A stretch of DNA of 64,000 nucleotides. Source: Penaeus vannamei. Its lineage: Eukaryota > Arthropoda > Malacostraca > Decapoda > Penaeidae. Positions 49,926 to 63,764 of this stretch are shown here, piece after piece. A model generated the notes under the pieces. It was not told the DNA's origin and made no database searches. It saw only the letters and a program-made list of their open reading frames with translations. The stretch is taken from positions 19,042,770 to 19,106,769 of the forward strand of contig NC_091589.1 of the NCBI RefSeq assembly GCF_042767895.1, in the 5' to 3' direction. How positions within the stretch are numbered: the stretch's first letter is position 1; each line of letters opens with the position of its first letter. A program made the position numbers and the translations under genes.

Positions 49926-49979
49926 TTCCCACCTGTGTGGGTAATTGAGATGGGAGAGTTGATCTTGCAAGGGGCAGCG
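49926..49979. other. Short non-satellite filler sequence
   Basis: About 54 bp (cccacctgtgtgggtaatt ... gcaaggggcagc) with much higher GC than its flanks separates type B from type A satellite. It is not recognised and may be filler DNA at a breakpoint. Confidence 0.6.
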
Positions 49980-52900
49980 TCATTATCATCATAATTATCA
50001 TCATTATTGTTTATAGTAAAGGAATTATCATGAAAATCATCATATTAACTTGAATTAATGTCAAAATCATCATTATTATCATTTATAAGCGAAAAAGAGT
50101 TTTTTTTCCCACCTTTCTTTCATAAGGCTGTAATACGCTAGATTTTGCCGTTGATTTCGACTTATGGGATTTCATTAGTTTTAGCCTTTATTTCATTATA
50201 AATGGACTCTATGATTATTATTATCATTATCATCATTATTGTAATTATTCTCATGATTATCATCATTATAGTCATTATCGTCATGATTATCATTATTATC
50301 ATTATCATTATTGCAGTTATAATGATTATTATGCTAATTATTACTGTCATTTTCATCATTATAACTATTTTTATAATGATAATAACAATAATGATAATTT
50401 TAGAAATAATAATGACAATAATACTCATTATCATAACAATAATAATGATATTCTTATTTCTAATGTCATTATTGGTATGAAAATTATTAGAATAGAGTTC
50501 ATTATTGGTATTATTGCAGTAATTATCAAAATTATTATAATTCTCATTTTATTATTATCATCATTATTATTGTCATTATCATCATAATTATCAACATTTT
50601 TGTTAATAATAAAGGCATTATCATGAAAATCATCATAATTACCTGAATTTATGTTAAAATCATAATTATCATTTAAAAGTGAAAAGTTTTTTTTCGACCT
50701 TTCTCTCGAAAGACTGTAATACGCTAGATTTTGCCGTTTTTTCGACTTGTGGGATTTTATTAGTTTTAGCATTTATTTCATTATAAATGGACTCTATGAT
50801 TATTATTATCATCATTACTGTCATTATTCTTATGATTATCATCTTTATAGTCTTTATCGTCATGATTATCATTATCATTATCATTATTGCAATTTTAATG
50901 ATGATTATGCTAATTGTTACTGTCATTTTCATCGTTATAACTATTTTTATAATGATAATAACAATAATGATAATTTTAGAAATAATAATGACAATAATAA
51001 TCATTATAATAACAATAATAATGATATTATTTCCATTGTCATTATTAGTATGAAAATTATTAGGATAGAGTTAAGTATTGCTATTATATCAGTAATTATT
51101 AAAGTTATCATCATAATTATCATTTTATTATTATTATCATCATTATTATTGTCTTTATCATCACAAGTATCATCATTATTTTTAATAACAAAGGCATATC
51201 ATGAAAATCATCATAATTACCTGAATTAATGTTAAAATCATAATTATCATTTAAAAGCGAAAAAGTTTTTTTTGACCTATCTGTCAAAATTCTGTAATAC
51301 CCTAGATTTTGCTGTTTTTCGACTTTGGGGATTTTATTAGTTTTAGCCTTTATTTCATTATAAATGGACTCTATTATTATTATTATCATCATCATCATCA
51401 TTATTGTCATTATTCTTATGATTTTCATCATTATAGTCATTATCGTCATGATTATCATTATTATCACTATCATTATTGCAGTTATAATGATTATTATGCT
51501 AATTATTAGTCCTTTTCATCATTATAACTATTTTTGTAATGATAATAACAATAATGATAATTTTAGAAATAATAATGACAATAATACTCATTATAATAAT
51601 AATAATGATATTATTATTATTTCTATTGTCATTATTAGTATGAAAATTATTAGAATAGAGTTCATTATTGCTATTATTGCAGTAATTATAAAAATTATCA
51701 TTATAATTATCATTTTATTATTATTATCATCATTATTATTGTCATTATCATCATAATTATCATCATTATTGTTAATAATGTAGGAATTATCATGAAAATC
51801 ATCATAATTACCATAATCAAAATTAAAATCATCATAATCAGTTTTCGCCTTTATTTCCTTATATATTGACTGTATGATTATTATTATCATAATCAACGTT
51901 ACTGTCACTATTCTTATGATTATCATCATTATAATCATTATCTAATGATTATCATTATCATTATTGCAGTTATAATGATTATTATGCTAATTATTACTGT
52001 CATTTCCATCACTCTAACTATTTTTATAAGGATAATAACAATAATGATAATTTTAGAAATAATAAGGACAATAAAACTTATTATAATAACAATAATAATG
52101 ATATTATTATTATTTCTATTGTCATTATTAGTATGAAAAATATTAGAATAGAGTACATTATTGCTATTATTGCGGTAATCCAAAATTATCATTAAAATTT
52201 TCATTTTATTAATATTATCATCGTTATTATTGTCATTAACATCATAATTAGCATCATTGTAGATAATGATAAAGGAATTATCATGAAAATGATCAAAATT
52301 ACCTGAATTGATGTTAAAATCATCATAATTATCATTTAAAAGCAAAAAAGTTTTTTTTTTCGACCTATCTCTCACAAGGATGTAATACGCTAGATTTTGC
52401 CGTTTTTTTGACTTTTGGGATTTTATTAGTTTTCGCCTTTATTTCATTATATATGGACTCTATGATTATTTTTATTATCATTATTGTCATGATTCTTATG
52501 ATTATCATCATTATAATCATTGTCGTCATGATTATCATTATTATCATTATCATTATTGCAGTTATAATGATTATTATGCTAATTATTACTATTATTTTCA
52601 TCATTATAACTATTTTATAATATTTTATAATAATGAGAATAATGCTCATTATAATAATAATAATACTGATATTATTATAATTCGTATTGCCATTATCCGT
52701 ATGAAAATTATTAATTAGAGTTCATTATTGCTATTATTGCATTAATTATGAAAATTATCATTATAATTATCATTTTATTATTATTATCATTATTATTATC
52801 ATTATCATCATAATTATCATCATTATTGTTAATAATAAAGGCATTATCATGAAAATCATCATAATTACCTGAATTAATGTTGAAATCATCATAATTATCA

Positions 52901-55900
52901 TTTAAAGGCGAAAAAGTTTTCTTTTTCCACGTTTATCTCGAAAGGCTGTAATACGCTAAATTTTACCTTTTTTTCGACTTATGGGATTTTATCAGTTTTA
53001 GCCTTTGTTATATATCATCATTACAGTCATTATTGTCATGATCATCATGACAATATTATCATTATCATTATTGCAGTTATAATGATTATGCTAATTATTA
53101 CTGTCATCTTCATCATAACTATTTTTATAATGATAATAACAATAATGATAATTTTAGAAATATTAATGACAATAATACTCATTATCATTACAATAATAAT
53201 AATATTATTATAATTTATATTGTCATTATTAGTATGAAAATTATAAGAATATTCATTATTACTATTATTGCAGTAATTATCAAAATTATCATTATAATTA
53301 TTATTTTATTATCATTATCATCATTATCATTGTCATTATCATCATAATTATTATCATTATTGTTAATAAAAAAGGCATTATCATGAAAATCATCATAATT
53401 ACCTGAATTAATGTTAAAATCATCATTATTATCATTTAAAGCGGTTTTTCGACCTTTCTCTCAAAAGGCTGTAATACCCTAGATTTTGCCGTTTTTCCGA
53501 CTTTTGGGATTTTATTAATTTTTAGCATTTATTTCATTATAAATGGACTCTACGATTAGTATTATCATCATTATCATCATTACTGTCCTTATTTTTATGA
53601 TTATCATCATTATAGTCATTATCGTCATGATTATCATTATTATCATTATCATTATTGCAGTTATAATGATTATTATGCTAATTATTACTGTAATTTTTAT
53701 CATTATAACTATTTTTATAATGATAATAACAATAATGATAATGTTAGAAATAATACAGACAATAATACTCAATATAATAACAATAATAATGATATTATTA
53801 TTATTTTTATTGTCATTATTGTTATGAAAATTATTAGAATAGAGTTAGTTATTGCTATTATTGCAATAATTATCGAAATTTTCATTATAATTATAATTTT
53901 ATTATTATTATCATCATTATTATTGTCATCATCATAATTATCATCATTTTTGTTAATAATAAAGGAATTATCATGAAAATCATAATCATTATTTAAAAGC
54001 GAAATTGTTTTTTTTGACGTTTCTGTCATGCTAGATTTTGCCATTTATTCGACTTTGGGGATTTGATGAGTTTTATCCTTTATTTCATTATAAATGGACT
54101 CTATGATTATTAATATCATCATTATCATCATTATTGTCATTATTCTTATGATTATCATGATTATCATTATCATTATTGCAGTTATAATGATTATTATGCT
54201 AATTATTACTGTCATTTTTATCATTATAACTATTTTTATAATGATAATAATAATGATAATTTTAGAAATAATAATGACAATAATGCTCTTTATAATAACA
54301 ATAATAATGATATTATTATTATTTATATTGTCATTATTAGTATGAAATTTATTAGAATAGAGCTAATTATTGCTATTATTGCAGTAATTATAAAAATTAT
54401 CATTATAATTATCATTTAATTATTATCATCATCATTATTATTGTCATTCCCATCATAATTATCATCATTATAGTTTATAATAAAGACATTATCATGAAAA
54501 TCATCATAATTACCTGAATTAATGTTAAAATCATCATAATTACCTGAATTAATGTTAAAATCATCATAATTATTATTTAAAAGCGAAAAAGGTTTTTTTT
54601 CGACCTTTCTCTCATAAGGCTGTTAATACCCTAGATTTTGCCCATTCTTTTTGACTTATGGGATTTTATTAGTTTTCGCCTTTATTTCATTATAAATCGA
54701 CTCTATGATTATTATTATCATCATTATTGTCATTAGTCCTATGATTATCAGCATTATTGTCATTATCGTCATGATTATCATTATTATTGTCATCATTATC
54801 ATTATATTGATTATTATGCTAATTATTACGTTCATTTCATCATTATAACTATTTTTATAATGATAATAACAATAGTGATTTTGTTAAAAATAATAATGAT
54901 AATAATACTCATTATAATAATAATAATATTGATTCTATTATCATTATTGGTATGAAAATTATTAGAATAGAGTTTATTATTACTATTATTGTAATAATTA
55001 TCAAAATTATCATTATAATTCTCATTTTATTATTATCATCATCATTATTATTGTCGTTATCATCATAATCATCATTATTGTTAATATTAAATGCATTTTC
55101 ATGAAAATCATCTTAATTACCTGAATTCATGTTAAAATCATAGATATACTTTAAAAACGAAAAATGTTTTTTTTTCGACCTTTCTCTCACAAGGCTGTAA
55201 TGCGCAAGATTTTGCCATTTTTCGACTTTTGGGATTTAATTAGTTTCAGCCTTTATTTTATTATAAATGGACTCTATGCTTATTATTAATATGGTTATTA
55301 TTATTATGATTATCATCATTATAGTCATTATCATCATGGTTATCATTATCATTATTTTTATTATTGCAGTTATAATGATTAATATGCTAATCATTACTCT
55401 CATTTTCATCATTAGAACTATTTTTATAATGATAACAATAATGATGATTTTAGAAATAATAATGACTTAGTACTCATTATAATAACAATAATAATGATAT
55501 AATTATTATTTCTATTGTCATTATTAGTATGAAATTAGTAGAATAGAGTTCATTATTGCTATTATTGCAGTAATTATCAAAATTATCATTATAATTCTCA
55601 TTTTATTATCATTATCATCATTGTTATTGTTATTATCATCATAATCATCATCATTATTGTTAATAATAAAGGCATTATCATGAAAATCATCATAATTACC
55701 CGAATTAATGTTAAAATCATCATTATTATCATTCAAAAGTGAGAAAGGGGGTTTTCGACCTTTCTCTCAAGAAGCTGTAATACGATAGATTTTTCGGTTT
55801 TTTGACTTATGGGATTTTATTAGTTTTAGCCTTTATTTCATTATAAATGGACTGTATGATTATTATCATCATCATTATCATCATTTCTGCCATTATTTTT

Positions 55901-58785
55901 ATGATTAACATCATTATAGTCATTATCGTTATGATTATCATTATTAACATTATCATTATTGCAGTTATAATGATTATTACGCTAATTATTACTGTCATTT
56001 TCATCATTATAACTATTTTTATAATAATAATAATAATGATAATTTTAGAAATAATAATGAAAACAATAATCATTATAATAACAATAAGAATTATTTTATT
56101 TTTATATCTTTTGGCCTTATTGGTATGAAAATTATTAGAATAGAGTTCATTATTGCTATTATTGCGGTAATTATCAAAATTATTTTAATTATCATTTTAT
56201 TATTATTATCATTATTATTGTCATTATCATCATAATTATCATCATTATTGTTAATAATTAATAATTATAATGAAAATCATCATAATTACCTCAATTGATG
56301 TTAAATTCATCATAATTATCATTTAAATTCGAAAAAGTTTTTTTTTCGACCTTTCTATCAAAAGGCTGTAATACGGTAGATTTTGCCGCTTTTTCGACTT
56401 GTGGGATTTTATTAGTTTTCGCCTTTATTTCATTATAAATGGACTCTACGAATATTATTATCACCATTATCATACTTTTTGTCATTATTCTTATGATTAT
56501 CATCCTTATAGTCATTATCGTCATGATTATCATTATCATCATTATCATTATTGCAGTTATAATGATTATTAAGCTAATTATTACTCGCATTTTCATCATT
56601 ATAACTATTTTTATAATGATAATAACAATAATGATAATTTTAGAAATAATAATGACAATAGTAATCATTATAATAACAATAATAATGATATTATTATTAT
56701 TTCTATTGTCATTATTAGTATGAAAATTATTAGAATAGAGTTCATTATTGCTATTATATCAGTAATTATCAAAATTTTCATTATAAGTATCATTTTATTA
56801 TAATAATAATGATTATTATTTTTATTATTATTATCTTCATAATTATCATCATTATTATTATTAATAAAGGCATTATCATGAAAATCATCATAATTACCTG
56901 AATTAATGTTAAAATCATTATAATTCTCATTTAAAAAAGAAAAGGCTTTTTTTCGACCTTTCTCTCATAAGGCTGTAATACGCTTGATTTTGTCGTTTTT
57001 TCGACGTTTGGGATTTTATTAGTTTTAGCCTTTATTTCATTATAAATGTACTCTATTATTGTTATTATCATTATTGTCACTATTCTTATAATTATCATCA
57101 TTATAGTCATTATCGTCATGATTATCATTATTATTATTATCATTATTGCAGTTATAATGATTATTATGCTAATCATTACTGTCATTTTCATCATTATAAC
57201 TATTTTTATAATGATGATAACGATAATTTTAGAAATAATAATGACAATAATACACATTATAATAACAATAATAATGATATTATTATTATTTCTATTGTCA
57301 TTATTAGTATGAAAATTATTAGAATAGAGTTCATTATTGCTATTATTGCAGTAATTATCAAAATTATTGTTATAATTATCATTTTTTTATTATCATTATT
57401 ATTGTCATTATCATCGTAATTATCATTATTGTTAATAATAAAGGAATTATCATTAAAATAATCATAATTACATGAATTAATGTTAAAATCATCATAATTA
57501 TCATTTAAAAGCGAAAAAGGTTTTTTTCCGACCTTTCTCTCAAAAGGCTGTAATACGATAGATTTTGCCGTTTTTTCGACTTAAGGGATTGTATTAGTTT
57601 TCGCCTTTATTTAACTATAAATGGACTCTATGATTATTATTATCATCATTATCATCAGTATTGTCATTATTCTTATGATTATCATCATTATAGTCATTAT
57701 CGTCATGATTATCTTTATTATCATTAGCATTATTGCAGTTATAATGATTATTATTATAACTACTCTTATTTTCATCATTATAATTATATTTATAATGATA
57801 ATAATAATGATAATTTTAGAAATAATGACAATAATAATCATTATAATAACAATAATAATGATACTATTAATTATATTGTCATTTTATTTTCATCATCATT
57901 ATTGTCATTATCATAATTATCATCATTTTTGTTTATAATAAAGACATTATTATGAAAACATCATAATTACCTGAATTATTGTTAAAATCATCATAATTAT
58001 CATCTAAAAGTGAAAAATGTTTTTTCCGACCTTTCTCTGAAAAGATTTTGCCGGTTTTCCGACATATGGGATTTTATTAGTTTTCGCCTATATTTCATTA
58101 TAAATGGACTCTATGACTATTATTATCATTATCATCATTATTGTCATTATTCTTATGATTATCATCCTTATAGTCATTATCGTCATGATTATCATTATTA
58201 TCATTATAATTATTGCAATTATAATGATTTTTATGCTAATTATTACTCTCATTTTCATCATTATAACTATTTTTATAATGATAATAACAATAATGATAAT
58301 TTTAGAAATAATAATGACTAATCTCATTTCAATAATAATGATAATATGATTATTTATATTGTCTTTATTGGTATGAAAATTATTAGAATAGAGTTCATTT
58401 TTAGTATTATTGCAGTAATTATTAAAATCATTATAATTCTCTTTTTATTACTATTATCATCATCATTGTTGTCATTATCATCATAATTATTAACATTATA
58501 TTTAATAATATAGTCATTATCATGAAAATCATCATAATTACCTAAATTTAAGTTAAAATCATAATTATCATTTAAAAGTGAAAAGGGTTTTTTTTTTTAC
58601 CTTTCTCTCGAAAGGTTGTAATACGCTAGATTTTGCCGTTTTTTCGACTACTGGGATTTTATTAGTTTTAGCCTTTATTTCATCATAAATGGACTTATGC
58701 TAATTATTACTGTCATTTTCATCATTATAACTATTTTTATAATGATGATAACAATATTGATAATTTTTCAAATAATAACGACAAT
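49980..58785 (-). repeat. Diverged type A satellite array, '-' orientation, about 15 monomers
   Basis: Core motifs of the form cgacctttctctcaaaaggctgtaatacgctag recur at about 50110, 50696, 51275, 52362, 52930, 53450, 54020, 54600, 55180, 55757, 56350, 56958, 57530, 58030 and 58600. The step is mostly 520-610 bp, and one core near 51830 is largely deleted. Monomers differ considerably from each other and I see no higher-order period, unlike the '+' arrays. Short motifs such as the gaattaatgttaaaatcatcataattacct step at 54520-54560 are locally duplicated. No gene is present. Confidence 0.9.
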
Positions 58786-61700
58786 TGTAGCGAGGCGTAA
58801 ACCCAGTATATTTGAAGTGGTTTGGTTGAGTCCGGGCTCAACCGAGAATATGGTATTTGCTTAAAGGAAAGATTGGTCTGCAGTGAACAGATGTAAGGTT
58901 CCAGGCCTACGGCACGCTGCCACCACCCGATTAGTAGGTTCGGGAACCTTGTATGTCGTGTAAGTGGGTGTGGGTGTTGTATCAGAGAAGGGTGGAAAGA
59001 AAGTACAGAATTTGTGTGTTGAATATTGGATGTGTAGTGTGATCCGTCTAACCCAGGGGTCCCGTCCCAGTTCTTCAAGGCACTCTTAGAATTCTGCCCT
59101 CCCTTGATGCTGGCGGGTGATACAGGCGCAAATAGACCTGGTTAACCCCTGTCAATTCAATCCCCTTAAGTGGTAGTGTGGGGGGAGACTGAATCATGAA
59201 TAGGGGTGTTCCAGTGTGAACACCACTTTCTGACGTTCAGCCTAACCATATGGTAAAATACATACTAAAAAGTAATCTAAGAAAAATACAAAAGTAAAAG
59301 AACGTGCTAAAGGTATGCAAAAACTAAAAGAAAAGACTTCCAGAGTAGAGAGGCTGGCTGAAGGCCTTACCATAAAACAAAGACAAAACCAGCAAGTCTG
59401 GCGTCAGAGCTGAAGGCTTAAAACCCCTTAAACCTAAAAGAAAAAAAATACGACAGTATAAAACCCGAGTCTGGTGACACCGAAACAGGAAAACTAAAAC
59501 TAAAAGATCACTCAGACTTCCTACTTTGAAAAGGTAGAAGTTACAAATAAAACAAAGAGAAACAGACCAGCCAAATTCATTTAAAAGTAAATAAATAAAT
59601 AAAAGGATGTTCTAATTATTCAATAAAAATGTTCTTGAGATCACGTCCAGCTCCTATGTCAAGAATATCATGATCTCAGTACTTAACTTATTATCTTCCG
59701 TGATCGTCTCTGTGTTCGGTTCAACAAATATGGCAACACTGCCGGTGGTTCAAAGCTTCGGAGGATAGTCAAACACACTCGTTGACGTCTCGACGCGTAC
59801 TGTGTATTGTTTCTTTTTCCAATGCCCCGGTGACGTCAGAGGCCAAACATTTATACAAAATATAATCTCGTAATAAATAAGCTAAAACTGTATAAAAACG
59901 AACAAAAATAAAACTAAATGTATAAAATTGAAATCATAAGAAAAAGAAAAGCGATAACTAAAAAGAACAAATAAACACTGTACGTAAAAAATGCTCCCCC
60001 TACAACTTAAAATGAAAACTAAGTAAAAACGAGACCTTAAAACTTTATTGAATGTTAAAAACTAAAATGAATAAAAGCTAAACGATGAAAGGGTCATAAA
60101 AGGGTCATAAAAATGTCTCGTTGTTAAATCATGAATAAAAATGTTAAGAGAAAACACAGAATAAAAAGGGGAAACTAAAATAAAACAATAAAAGTCAATA
60201 AAAACGAGAAAAAACGGCCCAAAACCGAGGTGAGACACAAACAATCCTCCAACACGGCAGTCAGAGCTGGAGAGCAGAGAGGATGAGATGCAGCATCCAA
60301 GACCACCTTACAGATGTGTAAGTGTGTAGATGTGAAAAGGGAGATAGCTTAGGCTGAGCGTCTGCGTGGACGTGTTTGGAAGAAAAAAGCAAGATCATAG
60401 AATTCTTCTTCCCTTCTGTTTGAGCATCCGCCTGCTGGGAAAGGGAACCCAGGTATAGCAAAATTAATCTGCTCTTTGAATATCAGCTTAATATTCTCTG
60501 ATTTGACTAGCCTTTTTACAGCCTTTCAAGGGTTGCGAGATATCAGAGCAACCAACAATGTGCTGTTTAGGAGACCCGAGTCCGAGAAAGATGTAGGCAT
60601 CTAACCTTGGTCAGAACCAGAACTTTCGTGGTTGTATAAATTATTCTGACTGGAGTTGAGTAAAAGCTCTAAGATGGTACGATGTTTATTTAGAGAGCAG
60701 GTTACACTCACTAGGGAATTACAGGCATTTTTCAGTCATAAAAATTAGAAGCAAGGTGTGTGCATCACCAATTTATCACAGCGGCGGTGATGCACGAGAA
60801 ATCAACACCAGATAAACTTACCACGATATAAAAAATGTCTTCCCTAAGTTGGCGTCCCAACTCCAGAAGTACTGTTACTAGGGGGTCAGCATAAAAACAT
60901 CCAAGTCCCTAAATTACGTTAAATTGTTAACATCCAACCCAAATGGACTTTAACTGTTAAACTCCAAAGCTAATGCTGACGGATACCTAGTAAGAGTACT
61001 TGTGTAAACAGTGAACAAAAGAATTAAGCAATAACTCAATAAGAAGGCTGAACTGGCAAAGTCAATGAAGGGAATGGTTACGAAGACTGCCTGAATAGCC
61101 ACAAGATCAGACAGGAGTCAGCCGAAACAACCAACGACAATAACAACAAAAATCACGTATCATGTGATAAGGGCTCTTTATCAGGAGATACGGATCACTA
61201 AAGTCTGCCTGATCACCCACAAAGTCAGGCAGAGATCAACAGAAACCTATATCAAACAATTACGGGAAAAGATCTTGATAAAGATCTTTATCCCCGGAGG
61301 TACGAATCCTCAAGCAGGGACGAAAGAAACATGAATTAACTTGGTTGTAAAATAAATGTACAGGAGATACGAATCCTCAAGTACGAACGAAATAAAACGA
61401 AGTATTAACTTAAGTCATAAAAAGGGAGAGTCACACTGGAGGGACAATCACAAAGGGCTGCTTGATCACCCATAAGATCAAGCAGAAATCAACAAACGCA
61501 TTAAGCGAAACAAAACAATCAACGATAAAGTACGTACAGGTACTGAAAAAGATCTTTATTCCCGGAGGTACAGATCCTCAGGCAAGAATGATAAGAAACT
61601 AAGTAATAACTTAGTTGTAAAATTGAATACACTGGAGGTACGGATTCTCAAGCAGTGTTCCTCTAAATCACTTGGTCCTAATGCTCTCAAACACTGGGAA

Positions 61701-62420
61701 ATACACAAAAATGTTATGGGACTTCATGAAAGACTGCACCCTGCAGATAATAATGCAGCATGTCACGCTAAAGTCCAAAAGAGACCAGTCGTCTCCTACA
61801 CACAACCACGTCCCTTAGCTTGAAGAGATACTCAGCAATCCTGGTAAATCCGTGCGCAAAGTATATCCCAGGGTAAATCCGAGCGAGAGCACAACACAGG
61901 TAAAATTGCAACCGCAAAGGACCAAAGTGCGGGACAGAGGTCAGGACCGAAGTTATTCTCCTTTCCTCAACCACTAGTATATATATCCCGAAAGAAACCC
62001 ACAGGCCAAGCCCCAGGCATGGCGCGAAAGAAGAAAATAGGCAAATGAAGTGCCTGAAGACCAAGCCGATAGTTAGACAATCCAAATAACCGAGACGAGA
62101 GAGGGAAGGGTAAAAACAAAAAAGAAGTTCGGCAACGACCATCAGTTTGGAGACGTCGACAAGAGGGACGAACATTAGAAAGAGATAAATAAGGAAAGGA
62201 TACGGAGAAAACCCGATGACAAACAGTTGTCTTAAAACTGTGCACTTCGGCCAAAACATATCAACAATAATTAGGTTTAAAAATAAATAAATAGCTATTT
62301 TAGCTGGCAACTTCAACGCTATACAAGTAGTGAGTCTTGGTAAATATTACGTTTATGGTTATAAAAATAACCAAGTTCACATTATCACTACAACTAACAT
62401 ACATTCAACTCTGTCCTTCT
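58786..62420 (-). mobile_element. Stand-alone gypsy-type LTR (Gypsy-1 family) with internal insertion
   Basis: Satellite stops at tgtagcg (58786) and resumes after ccttct (62420). The first part (58786-59036 and 60321-60407) matches the 5' LTR remnant of Gypsy-1, and the last part (61309-62420) matches its 3' LTR remnant. The stretch 60408-61308 is present only here. There is no coding sequence between, so this is a solo LTR of about 2.35 kb once the 59037-60312 insertion is removed. Flanks acaat and ataat could be a decayed 5-bp target duplication. A TATA tract lies at 61978-61986 on the minus-sense promoter side. The 182-codon frame 62316-61768 has no recognised domain. Confidence 0.72.
59037..60312. 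mobile_element. 1276-bp insertion inside the solo LTR
   Basis: The matching LTR at 16096-16435 is uninterrupted at this point. Here 1276 bp separate two copies of gatgtgta (59029-59036 and 60313-60320), an 8-bp direct repeat. The insert begins gtgtgatccgtc and ends ccacctta ca, without clear terminal inverted repeats, and has an A-rich plus strand from about 59280 on. It may be a solo LTR of another family or a non-autonomous DNA element of a superfamily with 8-bp duplications. No coding sequence is recognised. Confidence 0.6.
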
Positions 62421-63264
62421 ATAATTGTTATTATAGTGATTATTATTGTCATTAATATTTCTAAAATTATCATTATTGTTATTACCATTATTAAAATAAT
62501 TATAATGATTAAAATGGCCGTAATAATTAGTATAATATTCATTATAACTGCAATAATGATAATGATAATAATGATAATCATGACGATAATGATTATAATG
62601 ATGATAATCATATGAATAATGACAATGATGTTGATAATGATAATCATAACGTCCATTTATAATGAAATAAAGCCTAAAACTAATACAATTTAAATTATGA
62701 TTATGATTTTAACATTAATTCAGGTAATTATGATGATTATCATGATAATTCTTTTATTATTTACAATAATGATGATAATTATGATGATAATGACAATAAT
62801 AATTATGATAATAATAAAATGAGAATTATAATAATTTTGATAATTACTACAATAATTACAATAATGAACTCTATTCTAATAATTTTCATACTAATAATGA
62901 CAATAGTAATAATAATTATATCATTATTATTGTTATTATAATGAGTATTATTGTAATTATTATTTCTAAAATTATCATTATTGTTATTATCATTATAAAA
63001 AAGTTATAATGATGAAAATGAGAGTAATTATTAGCATAATAATCATTATAACTGCAATAATGATAATGATAATGATAAACATGACGATAATGACTATAAT
63101 GATGATAATCATAGGAATAATGACAATAATGATAATTATGATAATAATGATCATAGAGTCCATTTATAGTGAAATAAATGCTAAAAGCAATACCATCCCA
63201 AAAATCGAAAAAACGGCAAAATCTAGCGTATTACAACCTTCTGAGAGAAAAGTCGAAACTTTTT
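62421..63264 (+). repeat. Type A satellite, '+' orientation
   Basis: Cores lie at about 62645-62700 (middle part deleted) and 63160-63264, in '+' orientation, reaching the gap. Confidence 0.88.
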
Positions 63265-63764
63265 NNNNNNNNNNNNNNNNNNNNNNNNNNNNNNNNNNNN
63301 NNNNNNNNNNNNNNNNNNNNNNNNNNNNNNNNNNNNNNNNNNNNNNNNNNNNNNNNNNNNNNNNNNNNNNNNNNNNNNNNNNNNNNNNNNNNNNNNNNNN
63401 NNNNNNNNNNNNNNNNNNNNNNNNNNNNNNNNNNNNNNNNNNNNNNNNNNNNNNNNNNNNNNNNNNNNNNNNNNNNNNNNNNNNNNNNNNNNNNNNNNNN
63501 NNNNNNNNNNNNNNNNNNNNNNNNNNNNNNNNNNNNNNNNNNNNNNNNNNNNNNNNNNNNNNNNNNNNNNNNNNNNNNNNNNNNNNNNNNNNNNNNNNNN
63601 NNNNNNNNNNNNNNNNNNNNNNNNNNNNNNNNNNNNNNNNNNNNNNNNNNNNNNNNNNNNNNNNNNNNNNNNNNNNNNNNNNNNNNNNNNNNNNNNNNNN
63701 NNNNNNNNNNNNNNNNNNNNNNNNNNNNNNNNNNNNNNNNNNNNNNNNNNNNNNNNNNNNNNNN
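63265..63764. other. Assembly gap, 500 N
   Basis: Exactly 500 N, with satellite in '+' orientation before and '-' after. Confidence 0.99.

Noticed and set aside
61768..62316. 182-codon hydrophobic minus frame in the solo LTR, partly kept at 8225-8599
   Set aside because: Conservation is explained by both copies being the same LTR. The frame is broken in the left copy, no domain is recognised, and it overlaps the TATA tract.
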